Shown here piece by piece: positions 25,459 to 33,891 of a DNA stretch of 64,000 nucleotides. The notes beneath the pieces were generated by a model. That model ran no database searches. It was not told the DNA's origin and saw only the letters and a list, made by a program, of their open reading frames with translations. This stretch comes from Bacteroidota bacterium. Its GTDB lineage: Bacteria > Bacteroidota > Bacteroidia > Flavobacteriales > Weeksellaceae. The position numbers and the translations under genes are program-made. Each line of letters starts with the position of its first letter. The first letter of the stretch is position 1. The DNA lies in assembly GCA_023458415.1 (NCBI GenBank), contig JAEWZO010000020.1:1-64000 (forward strand), in the 5' to 3' direction.

Positions 25459-28317
25459 CTACATATAAGCTTCAATCGGTTCGCACGTACAGATCAGATT
25501 TCTGTCTCCAAACGCTTCATCCACTCTGGATACGCTTGCAAAGAATTTATGCTCTCTAACCCACTCCAATGGATAAGCCGCTTTCTCTCTGGTGTAAGGT
25601 TTATCCCAAGAATCCGAAATAATTACCTGTTCTGTGTGCGGTGCATTTTTGAGTACATTATTTGCTGCATCAGCATCGCCGTTGGCAATTTCTTCAATTT
25701 CTTTCTTGATGTTGATCAAAGCTTCAGCAAAACGATCGATTTCTGCTTTGCTTTCAGATTCTGTAGGCTCAATCATTAAAGTTCCAGCTACCGGGAAAGA
25801 AACCGTTGGTGCGTGGAAACCATAATCCATCAAACGTTTTGCAACATCGGCAACTTCGATTCCTAAAGATTTGAACTGACGGAAATCTACAATACATTCG
25901 TGAGCAACTCTTCCTTTTCCGTTCTGATAAAGGATTGGATAATGCTCTGCAAGAATTTCTTTAAGATAGTTTGCATTCAGAATTGCGTATTCTGTAGCTT
26001 TCTTCAGACCTTTTGCTCCAAGCATTTTGATGTATGCATAGGAAATATTCAAAACCAAAGAACTTCCGTATGGCGCAGCAGAAATAGCTTCGATGGATTC
26101 CTTACCTCCGATTTTGATATTTGGGTTAGACGGAAGGAATTTCACCAAATGTTCTGCAACGCAAATTGGTCCCACTCCAGGTCCACCTCCTCCATGAGGA
26201 ATCGCAAAAGTTTTGTGGAGATTGAGGTGACAAACGTCGGCTCCGATTACGCCCGGACTTGTATAACCCACCTGCGCGTTCATGTTGGCTCCGTCCATAT
26301 AAACCTGACCGCCGTGCTCGTGAATTAGGTTGATAATTTCCTTGATATTTTCATCGAAGAAACCGTAAGTCGAAGGATATGTGATCATCGCTGCTGAAAG
26401 ATTTTCGCTGTGTTCTTCAGCTTTTGCTTTCAAATCGTCGTAATCAATTTCGCCGTTTTCAAGGTTTTTCACCACCACTACTTTCATTCCGGCAATTACT
26501 GCAGAAGCAGGATTGGTTCCGTGCGCAGATTGTGGAATCAAGACAATATTTCTATGACTTTCACCACGGGATTTGTGATATTCACGAATTACCATCAAAC
26601 CGGCATATTCACCTTGTGCTCCGGAATTTGGCTGTAATGAAGTACCTGCAAAACCGGTGATTTCTGCCAAATCTTTTTCCAGTTCTTTAATCATATGTTG
26701 ATAACCTCCTGCCTGTTCAGTTGGCACAAAAGGATGCACACTTCCCCATTCCGGCCAGGAAATCGGAAGCATTTCGGTTGCGGCATTCAGTTTCATGGTA
26801 CATGAACCCAAAGAAATCATTGAATGAGTTAACGAAAGATCTTTTCTCTCCAGACGTTTGATGTAACGCATCAATTCTGTTTCGGTGTGATATTTATTGA
26901 ACACTTCTTCTTCCAAGATAGCATCGGTTCTCAAAAGTTCTGAAGGTATCGTAAGTTCTTCGCTGTAAACAAGTTTGAAACTTTGCTTATCGAGGAACTG
27001 TGCAAAAGCATCGAGGAGTTTCTGAAGCATCGCATCGGTTGTAGCTTCGTTCAGAGAAATGCTTACAATTCCTTCTGTGAAATAATTCAAGTTGATTTTA
27101 TGATCGCGCATCAAACGCATCAAACCATTTTTATCATTTTCGTGGATGCGGATTTTAACGGTATCAAAAACCGGTTCTTCAACAAGATCAAAACCAAGAG
27201 TTTTCAGTCCGTTGTGCAGCGCATTCATTTTGAAATGAATTTGATCTGCGATAAAATTAAGTCCTTTTGGTCCGTGATAAACTGCGTACATTCCGGCCAT
27301 CACCGCTAAAAGAACCTGCGCTGTACAGATATTCGAAGTCGCTTTCTCGCGCTTAATGTGCTGCTCTCTGGTTTGAAGCGCCATTCTCAAAGCACGTTTT
27401 CCGTACATATCCTGCGAAACACCGATAATTCTTCCCGGAATATCTCTCTTATAATCTTCTTTACAAGCAAAAAATGCTGCATGAGGTCCACCGTAGCCCA
27501 TCGGAATACCAAATCTCTGAGTTGTACCAACGGCACAGTCAGCTCCCATTTCTGCTGGAGATTTCAATTTTACCAAAGCCATTGGATCGCAGGCTACTGC
27601 AACCTGAAGGTTATGCTTCTTATAGTACTTTATGTTTTCAGTATAATCCAGGATGATTCCGTTTTTACCTGGATACTGCAAAAGTATTCCGAAATATGTA
27701 TCGTTAAACTGGTGGGTTTTGTGGTTTCCGACAATGATATCGATTCCTAAACCCTCAGCTTTTGTTTTCATTACTGCGATGGTTTGTGGTAAAACCAAAT
27801 CGGAAACAAAAAATTTCTGTGCGCCTGCTTTTTTCTGGTCTTTCGTTCTGTTTCCGAAAAACATATGCATCGCTTCCGCGGCCGCTGTAGATTCATCTAA
27901 GAGTGAAGCATTCGCCAACGGAAAACCTGTTAAGTTTGCCACAACAGTCTGAAAATTGAGCAGCGCTTCCAAACGTCCCTGCGCAATTTCTGCCTGATAA
28001 GGAGTATACGCTGTGTACCAAGATGGATTCTCCAAAATATTACGCTGAATTGCACTTGGCAGAATGGTATTGTTATAACCGAAACCTAAAAAGTTGTCGA
28101 ACTTCAAATTTTTTGCAGCAAGTTCTTTTGAATGATTCAGCATTTCGTACTCAGAAAGAGCGGCTGAAATATTAAGATCCTTGCCGGAAAGAATGGAAGC
28201 TGGAATGGTTTGAGAAATTAGCTGATCAATGTCCGACACGCCCACTTTCTTCAACATTGCCTCTGTATCAGCTTCGTTCATGGAGATGTGACGGTTTACA
28301 AACTGGTTTGTATTCAT
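25459..28317 (-). CDS. gcvP: Glycine dehydrogenase (decarboxylating), P protein of the glycine cleavage system
   Basis: 952 aa from the ATG at 28317 (MNTNQFVNRHISMNEADTEAML); the longer frame to 28353 adds an unlikely leader. Single-chain (fused alpha-beta) P protein, normal length. PLP Lys lies in CHLNLHKTFAIPHGGGGPGVGP. Other family motifs are FLGFGYNNTILPSAIQRNI near the N-terminus, QTREQHIKREKATSNICTAQ in the middle, SLGSCTMKLNAATEM and QPNSGAQGEYAGLMVI in the second half. It decarboxylates glycine and passes the aminomethyl group to lipoylated GcvH. No other gcv gene is adjacent in this window, so the system is dispersed, as usual in flavobacteria. Confidence 0.97.
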   Translation of the reverse strand: MNTNQFVNRHISMNEADTEAMLKKVGVSDIDQLISQTIPASILSGKDLNISAALSEYEMLNHSKELAAKNLKFDNFLGFGYNNTILPSAIQRNILENPSWYTAYTPYQAEIAQGRLEALLNFQTVVANLTGFPLANASLLDESTAAAEAMHMFFGNRTKDQKKAGAQKFFVSDLVLPQTIAVMKTKAEGLGIDIIVGNHKTHQFNDTYFGILLQYPGKNGIILDYTENIKYYKKHNLQVAVACDPMALVKLKSPAEMGADCAVGTTQRFGIPMGYGGPHAAFFACKEDYKRDIPGRIIGVSQDMYGKRALRMALQTREQHIKREKATSNICTAQVLLAVMAGMYAVYHGPKGLNFIADQIHFKMNALHNGLKTLGFDLVEEPVFDTVKIRIHENDKNGLMRLMRDHKINLNYFTEGIVSISLNEATTDAMLQKLLDAFAQFLDKQSFKLVYSEELTIPSELLRTDAILEEEVFNKYHTETELMRYIKRLERKDLSLTHSMISLGSCTMKLNAATEMLPISWPEWGSVHPFVPTEQAGGYQHMIKELEKDLAEITGFAGTSLQPNSGAQGEYAGLMVIREYHKSRGESHRNIVLIPQSAHGTNPASAVIAGMKVVVVKNLENGEIDYDDLKAKAEEHSENLSAAMITYPSTYGFFDENIKEIINLIHEHGGQVYMDGANMNAQVGYTSPGVIGADVCHLNLHKTFAIPHGGGGPGVGPICVAEHLVKFLPSNPNIKIGGKESIEAISAAPYGSSLVLNISYAYIKMLGAKGLKKATEYAILNANYLKEILAEHYPILYQNGKGRVAHECIVDFRQFKSLGIEVADVAKRLMDYGFHAPTVSFPVAGTLMIEPTESESKAEIDRFAEALINIKKEIEEIANGDADAANNVLKNAPHTEQVIISDSWDKPYTREKAAYPLEWVREHKFFASVSRVDEAFGDRNLICTCEPIEAYM

Positions 28318-28463
28318 TACTTTTTTAGGATTTATTATTAGATGATTTATCACGTAAAATTACAACAATTCTGAGGAAACCGCAATCAAAAAAAAGGATA
28401 CAAAAACTTACTAAAGAATTTTAAAACTTTAATTTTTTATTTTGATTTATTCTAAATTAAATT

Positions 28464-28471
28464 TATATTTG
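28464..28471 (+). promoter_or_regulatory. Promoter TTTG-N19-TATATTTG of the Cys/Lys-rich small protein
   Basis: TTTG at 28441-28444 and exact -7 box TATATTTG at 28464-28471, with ideal spacing. The ATG follows 4 nt later, so the transcript should be leaderless. Confidence 0.6.
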
Positions 28472-28475
28472 CGAC

Positions 28476-28628
28476 ATGAAAGCTCAGATTACTCCTTTCA
28501 AAGTGCCGCCATTGCAGCCGTTTTCAGCAAGCAGTGAAGAAATGTTTTGTCTGAAAAAGAAATGCTGTAAAAAATTTAAGAAGGGGAAACGCTGCAAAAA
28601 ATGTCCGGGTCGTCTGAAAATGGCTTAG
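28476..28628 (+). CDS. Small Cys/Lys-rich protein (50 aa)
   Basis: 50 aa, starting [16 protein letters not shown] and ending in a basic Cys-rich half with C25, C30, C31, C40 and C43 (CLKKKCC then CKKC). The tail is about 40 percent Lys/Arg. This could bind a metal ion (CxxC pair plus Cys pair) and nucleic acid. I recall similar short proteins in related flavobacteria but no function. Its consensus promoter abuts the start codon. The TAG stop overlaps the TAA stop of the convergent J-domain gene by two bases, in the sequence TTAG. Support: strong promoter, codon structure and biased composition; no homology search was possible. Confidence 0.65.
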   Translation: MKAQITPFKVPPLQPFSASSEEMFCLKKKCCKKFKKGKRCKKCPGRLKMA

Positions 28629-29275
28629 CCGGAATAAGATTTCCACAAAATAATCACAGCGATTACCAAAAATATTACTGCAAGAAAAAGCCGTAAAGCT
28701 TTTGGCTGACCTGTGGGATTTGTGCGGTTAGGTTTCTGGGGTTTAAAAAAATCTTCCACCTCACTTTTCACTCTTTCTTTTTCGCTTGTAAAAGTCTCGG
28801 TAATTGTAATTCCCTGAACAACCGTTTTTCTTGTATTGGAATTGGTGGCGTGTAACAGCAGCTGAAATTTACCGTCCTGAAATTCGGTGATTTTAAATAC
28901 CCGTTCGCCAAAAGGTTTTTCCAAACCGAATGGCAAAATCTTCACCACATTCGCGTTTTTTGTGTTCCAGGTAAGGATAATCTCCTCTCCTTTCATCGCA
29001 CGTATTTTATTGGCGTTAAATTTCACAATCTCCGGTGGTAAAGTAGTAAAACTGCTGCGACGCATTCTTTCGAAACTGTCATCAAAAGCTTTACGCTTCA
29101 CCGGATCAGTGAGATTTTCATAGGCTTCCTGAATTTCCCGGAATCTGTCTGCAAAAAAATCGTCGCCGATGTTTTTATCAGGATGATATTTAAGAGAAAG
29201 TTTACGGTAAGCTTTCTTGATTTCCTCTTCGGAAGCTTCGGGCCGTACACCAAGAAAATAGTAATAATCTTTCAA
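28625..29275 (-). CDS. J-domain protein with C-terminal membrane anchor
   Basis: 216 aa when begun at the TTG codon 29275, which gives the standard J-domain start [15 protein letters not shown]. The upstream TTG at 29296 lies inside the -7 box (29301-29294) and cannot be transcribed. J domain about 1-68 with the HPD motif (LKYHPDKN). A central beta-rich region of unknown type follows (residues about 85-160). The protein ends in one membrane helix ([18 protein letters not shown]). It should recruit DnaK to the membrane surface. Not DnaJ proper: the Gly/Phe-rich and zinc-finger regions are missing. Convergent with the small Cys/Lys-rich gene. Confidence 0.87.
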   Translation of the reverse strand: MKDYYYFLGVRPEASEEEIKKAYRKLSLKYHPDKNIGDDFFADRFREIQEAYENLTDPVKRKAFDDSFERMRRSSFTTLPPEIVKFNANKIRAMKGEEIILTWNTKNANVVKILPFGLEKPFGERVFKITEFQDGKFQLLLHATNSNTRKTVVQGITITETFTSEKERVKSEVEDFFKPQKPNRTNPTGQPKALRLFLAVIFLVIAVIILWKSYSG

Positions 29276-29293
29276 CAGGAAAATTTTGCTCCA

Positions 29294-29301
29294 CAAAAAT
29301 A
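29294..29301 (-). promoter_or_regulatory. -7 box TATTTTTG of the J-domain gene
   Basis: Exact consensus, 18 nt before the proposed TTG start at 29275. It overlaps the upstream candidate start and so excludes it. Confidence 0.5.
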
Positions 29302-29519
29302 GTTTTTTCTGATTGATTTTCCCATGAAGAGAATAACTGCCTTAATTTCCAGCCCGGATTGCAGCGGCATCCTTTTTTGGTGGCTTCGAAAGCTTCAATC
29401 ACCGCCACGTTTTCAATCACCAAAAAAGAAACAGCGGAAAGCCGGACCGAAGTTGAATGAAGCGAAAACCGTGTTGCTGCCAAATAATTCCGTAAATTAG
29501 TATCGTAAAATTGAAGACG

Positions 29520-30578
29520 ATGCAAAACGGCGGCGACATAAAAATTTCAAAGAAAAAAATTCATTATCCAATTAATAATGAGTTGATGGATTACCTCACA
29601 AAGTACGACCGCACCATGAATTCGAGCATTGTTTATGAAGATTTGCTGCGCTTTTCTGACCACTTCCCGATTCTGGACGCCAACGGAAACGATACACTTT
29701 GGGAAGGCGTGATGTACAGCTACCACGAACAGGACGAAATAAACAACGGACTGCTGAAAATTTACCAGCGGCTGCGCTCCGACGGAAATGAAGAAGCAAC
29801 GGAGCACCTGCTTGTAGACAGTATTGATTACTGTACGTTTGGAAATTCGCACCCGTTTCGGATCAAAATTCGGAATGCTTATAACGATATTCACGATTAT
29901 TTCTACGTTAAAAAAGCGGACGCCTCCAGAATTTACGGTCTGGAGCTGGAATATCTTCTTTCGCCCAACCGCGTGTATTTTCTGGTGTATGGCGATACTT
30001 TGGTTGAAGAACACATTTCCGGAATTCCGGGAGATATTTTTCTGGAAAAATATGTGAATGAACACAGCAACAAGAAAAGAATTGCCAAGGAATTTGTGAA
30101 ATTTAATGAACGCTGTTTCCTTCGGCTTTTAGGCGACCAAAGATCGTATAATTTCGTGATTGAAATGACGCCGGATTTTGATGAAGTGAAATACAGAATC
30201 CGAAGTATTGATTTCGACCAGCAATGTTATGAAGGCCGCATGAATACTTATAAACCTCAGTTTTTCCGTGAGAATCTTGAGTATGTGAAATTTGTTTCAG
30301 ACAATATTGAACAATCTTCGATTAAGCAATATCAACATGAGGAACGTTCGATTATGGCGAAGCGGATGATTGTAGGTTCTACCCGACTCCAACAACTTCT
30401 GTCCATCATGAAACGCGATGAAATTGCACCCAAGGAAAAAATGGAGCAGCTGCGCGGCGAAGTACTTCATTACCTGAAAGACAACAGTTTGAAAAACTGC
30501 AATTCGATGGGCGATATTGTGGAAGCGGTTTTAAACTTTACCTTCAGAAACTATAAAAATACGATGACCGGAAAATAA
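29520..30578 (+). CDS. Conserved hypothetical protein with kinase-like (APH/protein-kinase fold) signature
   Basis: 352 aa from the ATG at 29520; a TTG nine bases earlier is an alternative. Not recognised as a named family. Read as a sequence pattern, it resembles a kinase fold. A beta-3-like Lys is at K131/K132 (YFYVKKAD), a helix-C-like Glu at E142 or E144, and a hinge-like EEHISGIPGDIF at 163-174. The catalytic-loop-like LGDQRSYNFVI has D206 and N211 in the D-x4-N spacing. A metal-binding-like IDFD has D231 and D233 (SIDFDQQ). The usual His before the catalytic Asp is replaced by Gly. The C-terminal 100 residues are helical. Soluble, no signal peptide. Stands alone, divergent from the J-domain gene. 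Family assignment is inference. Confidence 0.6.
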   Translation: MQNGGDIKISKKKIHYPINNELMDYLTKYDRTMNSSIVYEDLLRFSDHFPILDANGNDTLWEGVMYSYHEQDEINNGLLKIYQRLRSDGNEEATEHLLVDSIDYCTFGNSHPFRIKIRNAYNDIHDYFYVKKADASRIYGLELEYLLSPNRVYFLVYGDTLVEEHISGIPGDIFLEKYVNEHSNKKRIAKEFVKFNERCFLRLLGDQRSYNFVIEMTPDFDEVKYRIRSIDFDQQCYEGRMNTYKPQFFRENLEYVKFVSDNIEQSSIKQYQHEERSIMAKRMIVGSTRLQQLLSIMKRDEIAPKEKMEQLRGEVLHYLKDNSLKNCNSMGDIVEAVLNFTFRNYKNTMTGK

Positions 30579-30603
30579 TTTTTCCTGATTCGTCTACTTA
30601 AAA

Positions 30604-31059
30604 TCAAAGATAAATTCCGAAATAAAAAGTCCATGCAATCAAAATAATCTGCATTGGAAGTCGCTGCTTCCAGAAATAATCCATTCCCGGTCCGGTAAAA
30701 TCAGCTTTGTAAATATTTAGGTTTTCTTTTGACGCTTTGTAATTAGCCGGCAAAATACAGACGAAGAAAATAATCAACAAAATCGCTGTGATTTCACGAA
30801 GTGAAGGAATGAGAAGTCCGATTCCTGCAGCGATTTCCAGAAAACCCGTGAAGTAAACGAGAAACATTTTTGCAGGAAACAATTCGGGAATCATCATCGC
30901 CATTCCCTTTTGAAACTTAAAATGTGAAACTCCCGTAAAGATGATGAATACAGCCATTGCGATATTTCCGGACAGCAAAAAATTCCAGTCGCCCTGAAAA
31001 ATTTTTGTTCCGATTAATGCAAAAACAGAAGCTCCGAAAAGTACAGAAAGCAGTTTCAC
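30604..31059 (-). CDS. DoxX-like family membrane protein
   Basis: 151 aa, four membrane helices, starting at a GTG codon (31059). Contains the DoxX/DoxD-like pattern AMAVFIIFTGVSHFKFQKGMAMMIP followed by FLEIAAGIGLLIPSLREITAILL, with the conserved Glu in the second helix. Family members sit in redox or small-molecule contexts, but the biochemical role of this type is unknown. Last gene of a four-gene run (VOC, acetyltransferase, SRPBCC, DoxX) with gaps of 2-15 bp. Confidence 0.82.
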   Translation of the reverse strand: MKLLSVLFGASVFALIGTKIFQGDWNFLLSGNIAMAVFIIFTGVSHFKFQKGMAMMIPELFPAKMFLVYFTGFLEIAAGIGLLIPSLREITAILLIIFFVCILPANYKASKENLNIYKADFTGPGMDYFWKQRLPMQIILIAWTFYFGIYL

Positions 31060-31074
31060 GGTTGGTTTTTCAAA

Positions 31075-31497
31075 TTATTTTTCGGCCAATTCTTTTACTT
31101 TGTCCAACACTTTTGGATAGTTGGAATTGAAAAATCCTTCGAATTCGTCGAGTGCGTCAACAGAAATTTTCAGTTCGGTTCCTGCTTCGTTTTCAGTTAG
31201 TGAATATGTCTCTCTTGAATCTTCCCAACCCTGATCGTCGCGAACGCCGTTGTAAATCCAGCCTTTGTGCTGCATGGTCATTTCCCTGTTCGGAATATTT
31301 CTTTTGATAAAGTTGAACATTCCGTTGTTATTGGCATCGTATAGATCGATGAACGTTCCTTCTTCGAAATTGCCTTCAAAGCGTGCGCCTTCATTCATCA
31401 CACCGGACCAGATTTTATAAGTTTCCTGATTCCATAAGGTTTCCCAGATTTTTTCCGGGTTTGCGCTGATCTGTGTTTTGTATTGCAGTTTTTTCAT
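31075..31497 (-). CDS. SRPBCC (START-like) domain protein
   Basis: 140 aa, single START/Bet v 1-like domain: MKKLQYKTQISANPEKIWETLWNQETYKIWS at the N-terminus and a long C-terminal helix (NSNYPKVLDKVKELAEK). The fold makes a hydrophobic pocket for small ligands; ligand unknown. Ends 15 bp before the DoxX gene and starts 2 bp after the acetyltransferase gene, so the genes are co-transcribed. Confidence 0.85.
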   Translation of the reverse strand: MKKLQYKTQISANPEKIWETLWNQETYKIWSGVMNEGARFEGNFEEGTFIDLYDANNNGMFNFIKRNIPNREMTMQHKGWIYNGVRDDQGWEDSRETYSLTENEAGTELKISVDALDEFEGFFNSNYPKVLDKVKELAEK

Positions 31498-31499
31498 TT

Positions 31500-32057
31500 T
31501 CAGTTGAGTTGTTTAATTATTTTACAGGGATTTCCTGCTGCAACAACGTTCGCAGGAATATCTTTCGTCACCAAACTTCCTGCTCCAATTACGGAATTGT
31601 CGCCAATCGTAACGCTGGGAAGCACGGTAACATTTCCTCCGAACCAAACGTTATTTCCGACGGTTATCGGTTTTGCAAACTCCAACCCTTCGTTTCTTTC
31701 CTGCACATTCAAAGGATGACCTGCAGTGTAAAAACTGCAGTTAGGACCGATGAAAACATGGGTTCCGAATTTCACTTTCGCTCCGTCAAGAATAATCAGG
31801 TTATGATTGCTGTAAAAATTTTCACCGATTTCAATATTGTAGCCGTAATCACACCAAAAAGGTTGTTCTATCAGAAACTCATTCGGCAATTCAGGTATAA
31901 TTTTGGACAGAATTTCTTTACGTTTTTCAAAATCCGAATAACGCACAGAATTGTATTCCTGACAAAGATTTTTACATGCAATTCGCTCCTCAATCAGTTC
32001 CTGATCGTAGTTCGCGTTATAGAGCATGCCTTTTTCGCACTTTTCTTTTTCAGTCAT
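31500..32057 (-). CDS. Sugar O-acetyltransferase (maltose/galactoside acetyltransferase family)
   Basis: 185 aa. N-terminal Mac domain (KCEKGMLYNANYDQELIEERIACKNL), then a left-handed beta helix with hexapeptide repeats (FIGPNCSFYTAGHPL, VWFGGNVTVLPSVTIGDNSVIGAGSLV). The catalytic His is in TAGHPLNVQERN. Acetylates a sugar hydroxyl using acetyl-CoA, cytoplasmic. Natural acceptor unknown. Overall length and motif order agree with Maa/NodL/LacA. Lies 5 bp after the VOC gene. Confidence 0.93.
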   Translation of the reverse strand: MTEKEKCEKGMLYNANYDQELIEERIACKNLCQEYNSVRYSDFEKRKEILSKIIPELPNEFLIEQPFWCDYGYNIEIGENFYSNHNLIILDGAKVKFGTHVFIGPNCSFYTAGHPLNVQERNEGLEFAKPITVGNNVWFGGNVTVLPSVTIGDNSVIGAGSLVTKDIPANVVAAGNPCKIIKQLN

Positions 32058-32062
32058 GAGTT

Positions 32063-32926
32063 TCAGGAGTTGTAAGCTGCTTCCAAATCGGAAATTTCAA
32101 TTTTCTTCATCTGCATCATCGCTTCCACCACCTTTTGCGCTTTTTCGGGGTGATCAAAATCGTTCATCAACTGCAGCAATCTTTTCGGCACAATTTGCCA
32201 ACTTACCCCAAATTTATCTTTCAACCAGCCGCACATCGATTCCTTGCCGCCATCCGCAGTGAGCGAATTCCATAAATGGTCGGTTTTCTGCTGATCATCG
32301 GTCATTACTACGATGGAAATTCCTTCATTAAAATCAAATTTGTGATCGTAAGAATTATCCATGCAGAAAAACGTGTAACCGTCAATTTCAAACTGTGCGT
32401 GCTGAACATTTTCGGGAACTTCGTGGGTTTCATTTCCAACGCCTTCGCCATATTTCAGGACTCCGCCTATTTTGGAGTTCGGGAAAATTCCGGTGTACAG
32501 TTCCATCGCTTCCATGGCTTTTCCATTGTTTTCATGAATGTACATTAACGTTGGAATAATTTTCTGATTGCCCTGCATCCCGAGATAAACCTGCCACGTA
32601 ACGCCAAATTTATCTCGTACCCAACCGTATTTTTTGCTCCACGGATATTCGCCGAGTTCTATAAGGACAATTCCGTCTTCTGAAAGTGGTTTCCAATATT
32701 TTTCAACTTCTTCCTCGGTTTCGCAAAGAACCATGAATGAAATGGAAGCATTTTTTTCAAACTGTGGACCGCCGTTCAATAGCATGAGTCGCTGACCGAA
32801 AAGTTCAAGATTTAAAACCACGGGGGAATCGACTGTAATTTTGCCGCCGAAAACTTCGCAGTAAAAATAAGCGGACTGCCTTGCGTCGCCGTTGTACCAA
32901 AGGCATGGGAAAATATCGTTGTTCAT
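32063..32926 (-). CDS. VOC-family protein with two PhnB-like domains
   Basis: 287 aa, two glyoxalase/bleomycin-resistance-type modules in tandem: residues 1-125 (IFPCLWYNGDARQSAYFYCEVFGG ... KYGWVRDKFGVTWQVYLG) and 128-270 (IIPTLMYIHENNGKAMEAMELYTGIF ... CGWLKDKFGVSWQIVP). The repeated DKFGV(T/S)WQ ends show internal duplication. Often mislabelled as 3-demethylubiquinone methyltransferase. The metal ligands of true glyoxalases are not obvious. First gene of the short operon leading to DoxX. Confidence 0.87.
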   Translation of the reverse strand: MNNDIFPCLWYNGDARQSAYFYCEVFGGKITVDSPVVLNLELFGQRLMLLNGGPQFEKNASISFMVLCETEEEVEKYWKPLSEDGIVLIELGEYPWSKKYGWVRDKFGVTWQVYLGMQGNQKIIPTLMYIHENNGKAMEAMELYTGIFPNSKIGGVLKYGEGVGNETHEVPENVQHAQFEIDGYTFFCMDNSYDHKFDFNEGISIVVMTDDQQKTDHLWNSLTADGGKESMCGWLKDKFGVSWQIVPKRLLQLMNDFDHPEKAQKVVEAMMQMKKIEISDLEAAYNS

Positions 32927-32935
32927 TTTTTTTTA

Positions 32936-33115
32936 GTTACACAGAGTTTCACTGAGTATTTTTTGAGTTTCACTAAGTTTTATTATTATTTACTTTTTTA
33001 TCTCACAGAGTGAGAGGATTTTTTACTTTTGAGTTACACAAAGTTCTAGTACTCAGATTGAAAGAGCAAAAACCATAAAACACTGTGAAAAACTCCGGCA
33101 TCTCTGTGCTACAAC
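32936..33115. repeat. Degenerate CACAGAGTTTCACTGAGT-type repeats beside the GxxExxY gene
   Basis: At least five imperfect units sharing the core ACACAGAGTTTCAC or its complement GTGAAACTCTGTG: 32939-32957, 32963-32981, 33001-33017, 33031-33049 and 33081-33112. They alternate with A/T-rich spacer. No gene is seen in this 180-bp stretch. Confidence 0.6.
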
Positions 33116-33481
33116 ACAATTCTTTTTATACCATTTTTAAGACTTTTACAATTGAAATTTAGGAGCAAGCCAACCCGACATCCTGAATGTTTCAAATAGG
33201 TCAAGACCTGCGCAATATGATTTTCGGAAAAATTCTCAACCGTTTTCAATTCAACAATCACCGAATCTTCCACAAACAAATCTATTCTGTAGCCCACGTC
33301 TAATTGGATTTCATCATAAATAATCGGAAGGGGTTTTTTCTTTCTCAACTTTAAAACCATTTCTAGACAATTCATAAAAAAGACATTCTTTGTAGGTTGA
33401 TTCCAACAAACCGGGACCTAATTCGGTATGAACTTTAAATGCAAATTTCAAAATCGATTCAGTGATATCATTTGTCAGCAT
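33109..33481 (-). pseudogene. GxxExxY family protein, frameshifted
   Basis: Reading from ATG 33481 gives [20 protein letters not shown] then [30 protein letters not shown], with the name-giving G-x-x-E-x-x-Y motif (GLLESTY). The frame then leaves the family. The continuation ([41 protein letters not shown]) is in another frame. The two join perfectly if one A is removed from the A6 run (T6 at 33334-33339 on the + strand), giving [12 protein letters not shown]. The full protein would be about 123 aa, the usual family size. The fold resembles restriction-enzyme-like nucleases; real role unknown. Either a true pseudogene or an assembly error in the homopolymer. Confidence 0.8.
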
Positions 33482-33529
33482 CTTTTCTTAATAAAAATCT
33501 AGATATTAAAGATAAAAAACTCTTTCATA

Positions 33530-33567
33530 CTCCGTGAAAAACTCATTTAACTCTGTGAAACAAAATC
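33530..33567. repeat. CTCCGTGAAAAACTC / CTCTGTGAAAC repeat on the other side of the GxxExxY gene
   Basis: Two units of the same repeat family as at 32936-33115 (ACTCCGTGAAAAACTC and AACTCTGTGAAACA). They run into the 3' end of the DUF1801 gene, where they encode its last residues. Confidence 0.55.
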
Positions 33568-33891
33568 TCTTCTGAAAATTACAATTTTCCGGATTAACTC
33601 ATACGGGATTTCTACTTTCAGCGGAAACTGAACCGAACCTTTTCCCTGTTTGTATTTTGAAAGTTCATCTCTGAATTTTTCATTACCATTGGGTGTGGCG
33701 TAAAAACCAATAAGATTTTTGTACGCAGCAAAATAAACCAAAGGTTTACCGTTAAGATAAAAACCGGGCATTCCGTAGGCGATTTTCTCCGTGACTTGCG
33801 GAACTTCTGCCAAAATAATTTCACGAATTTGTGTCAGAATATGCTGCACATTTTCAGGAAACTGAGCGATGTACTGTTCGGTTTCTTTCAT
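33547..33891 (-). CDS. DUF1801 family protein (YdhG/iron-chaperone-like)
   Basis: 114 aa. Typical motifs: YIAQFPENVQHILTQIREIILAEVPQ then EKIAYGMPGFYLNGKPLVYFAAYKNLIGFY and GSVQFPLKVEIPYELIRKIV. This small alpha/beta family has been likened to frataxin and is sometimes called an iron chaperone; evidence for function is weak. Its start overlaps the end of the GNAT gene by 4 bp. The last codons are built from a copy of the nearby GTGAAAC-type repeat. Confidence 0.87.
   Translation of the reverse strand: MKETEQYIAQFPENVQHILTQIREIILAEVPQVTEKIAYGMPGFYLNGKPLVYFAAYKNLIGFYATPNGNEKFRDELSKYKQGKGSVQFPLKVEIPYELIRKIVIFRRDFVSQS

Noticed and set aside
28318..28353. 12-residue N-terminal extension of GcvP
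   Set aside because: MNTNQFVNRHIS at 28317 fits the family start; the extension is A/T-rich leader sequence.
29202..29525. 107-aa minus frame overlapping the J-domain gene and the divergent region
   Set aside because: It crosses the J-domain promoter, has no start support and has composition like non-coding sequence.
31473..32075. 200-aa + frame opposite the acetyltransferase
   Set aside because: Antisense shadow of a well-recognised hexapeptide acetyltransferase gene; Phe/Asn/His-rich without domain signs.
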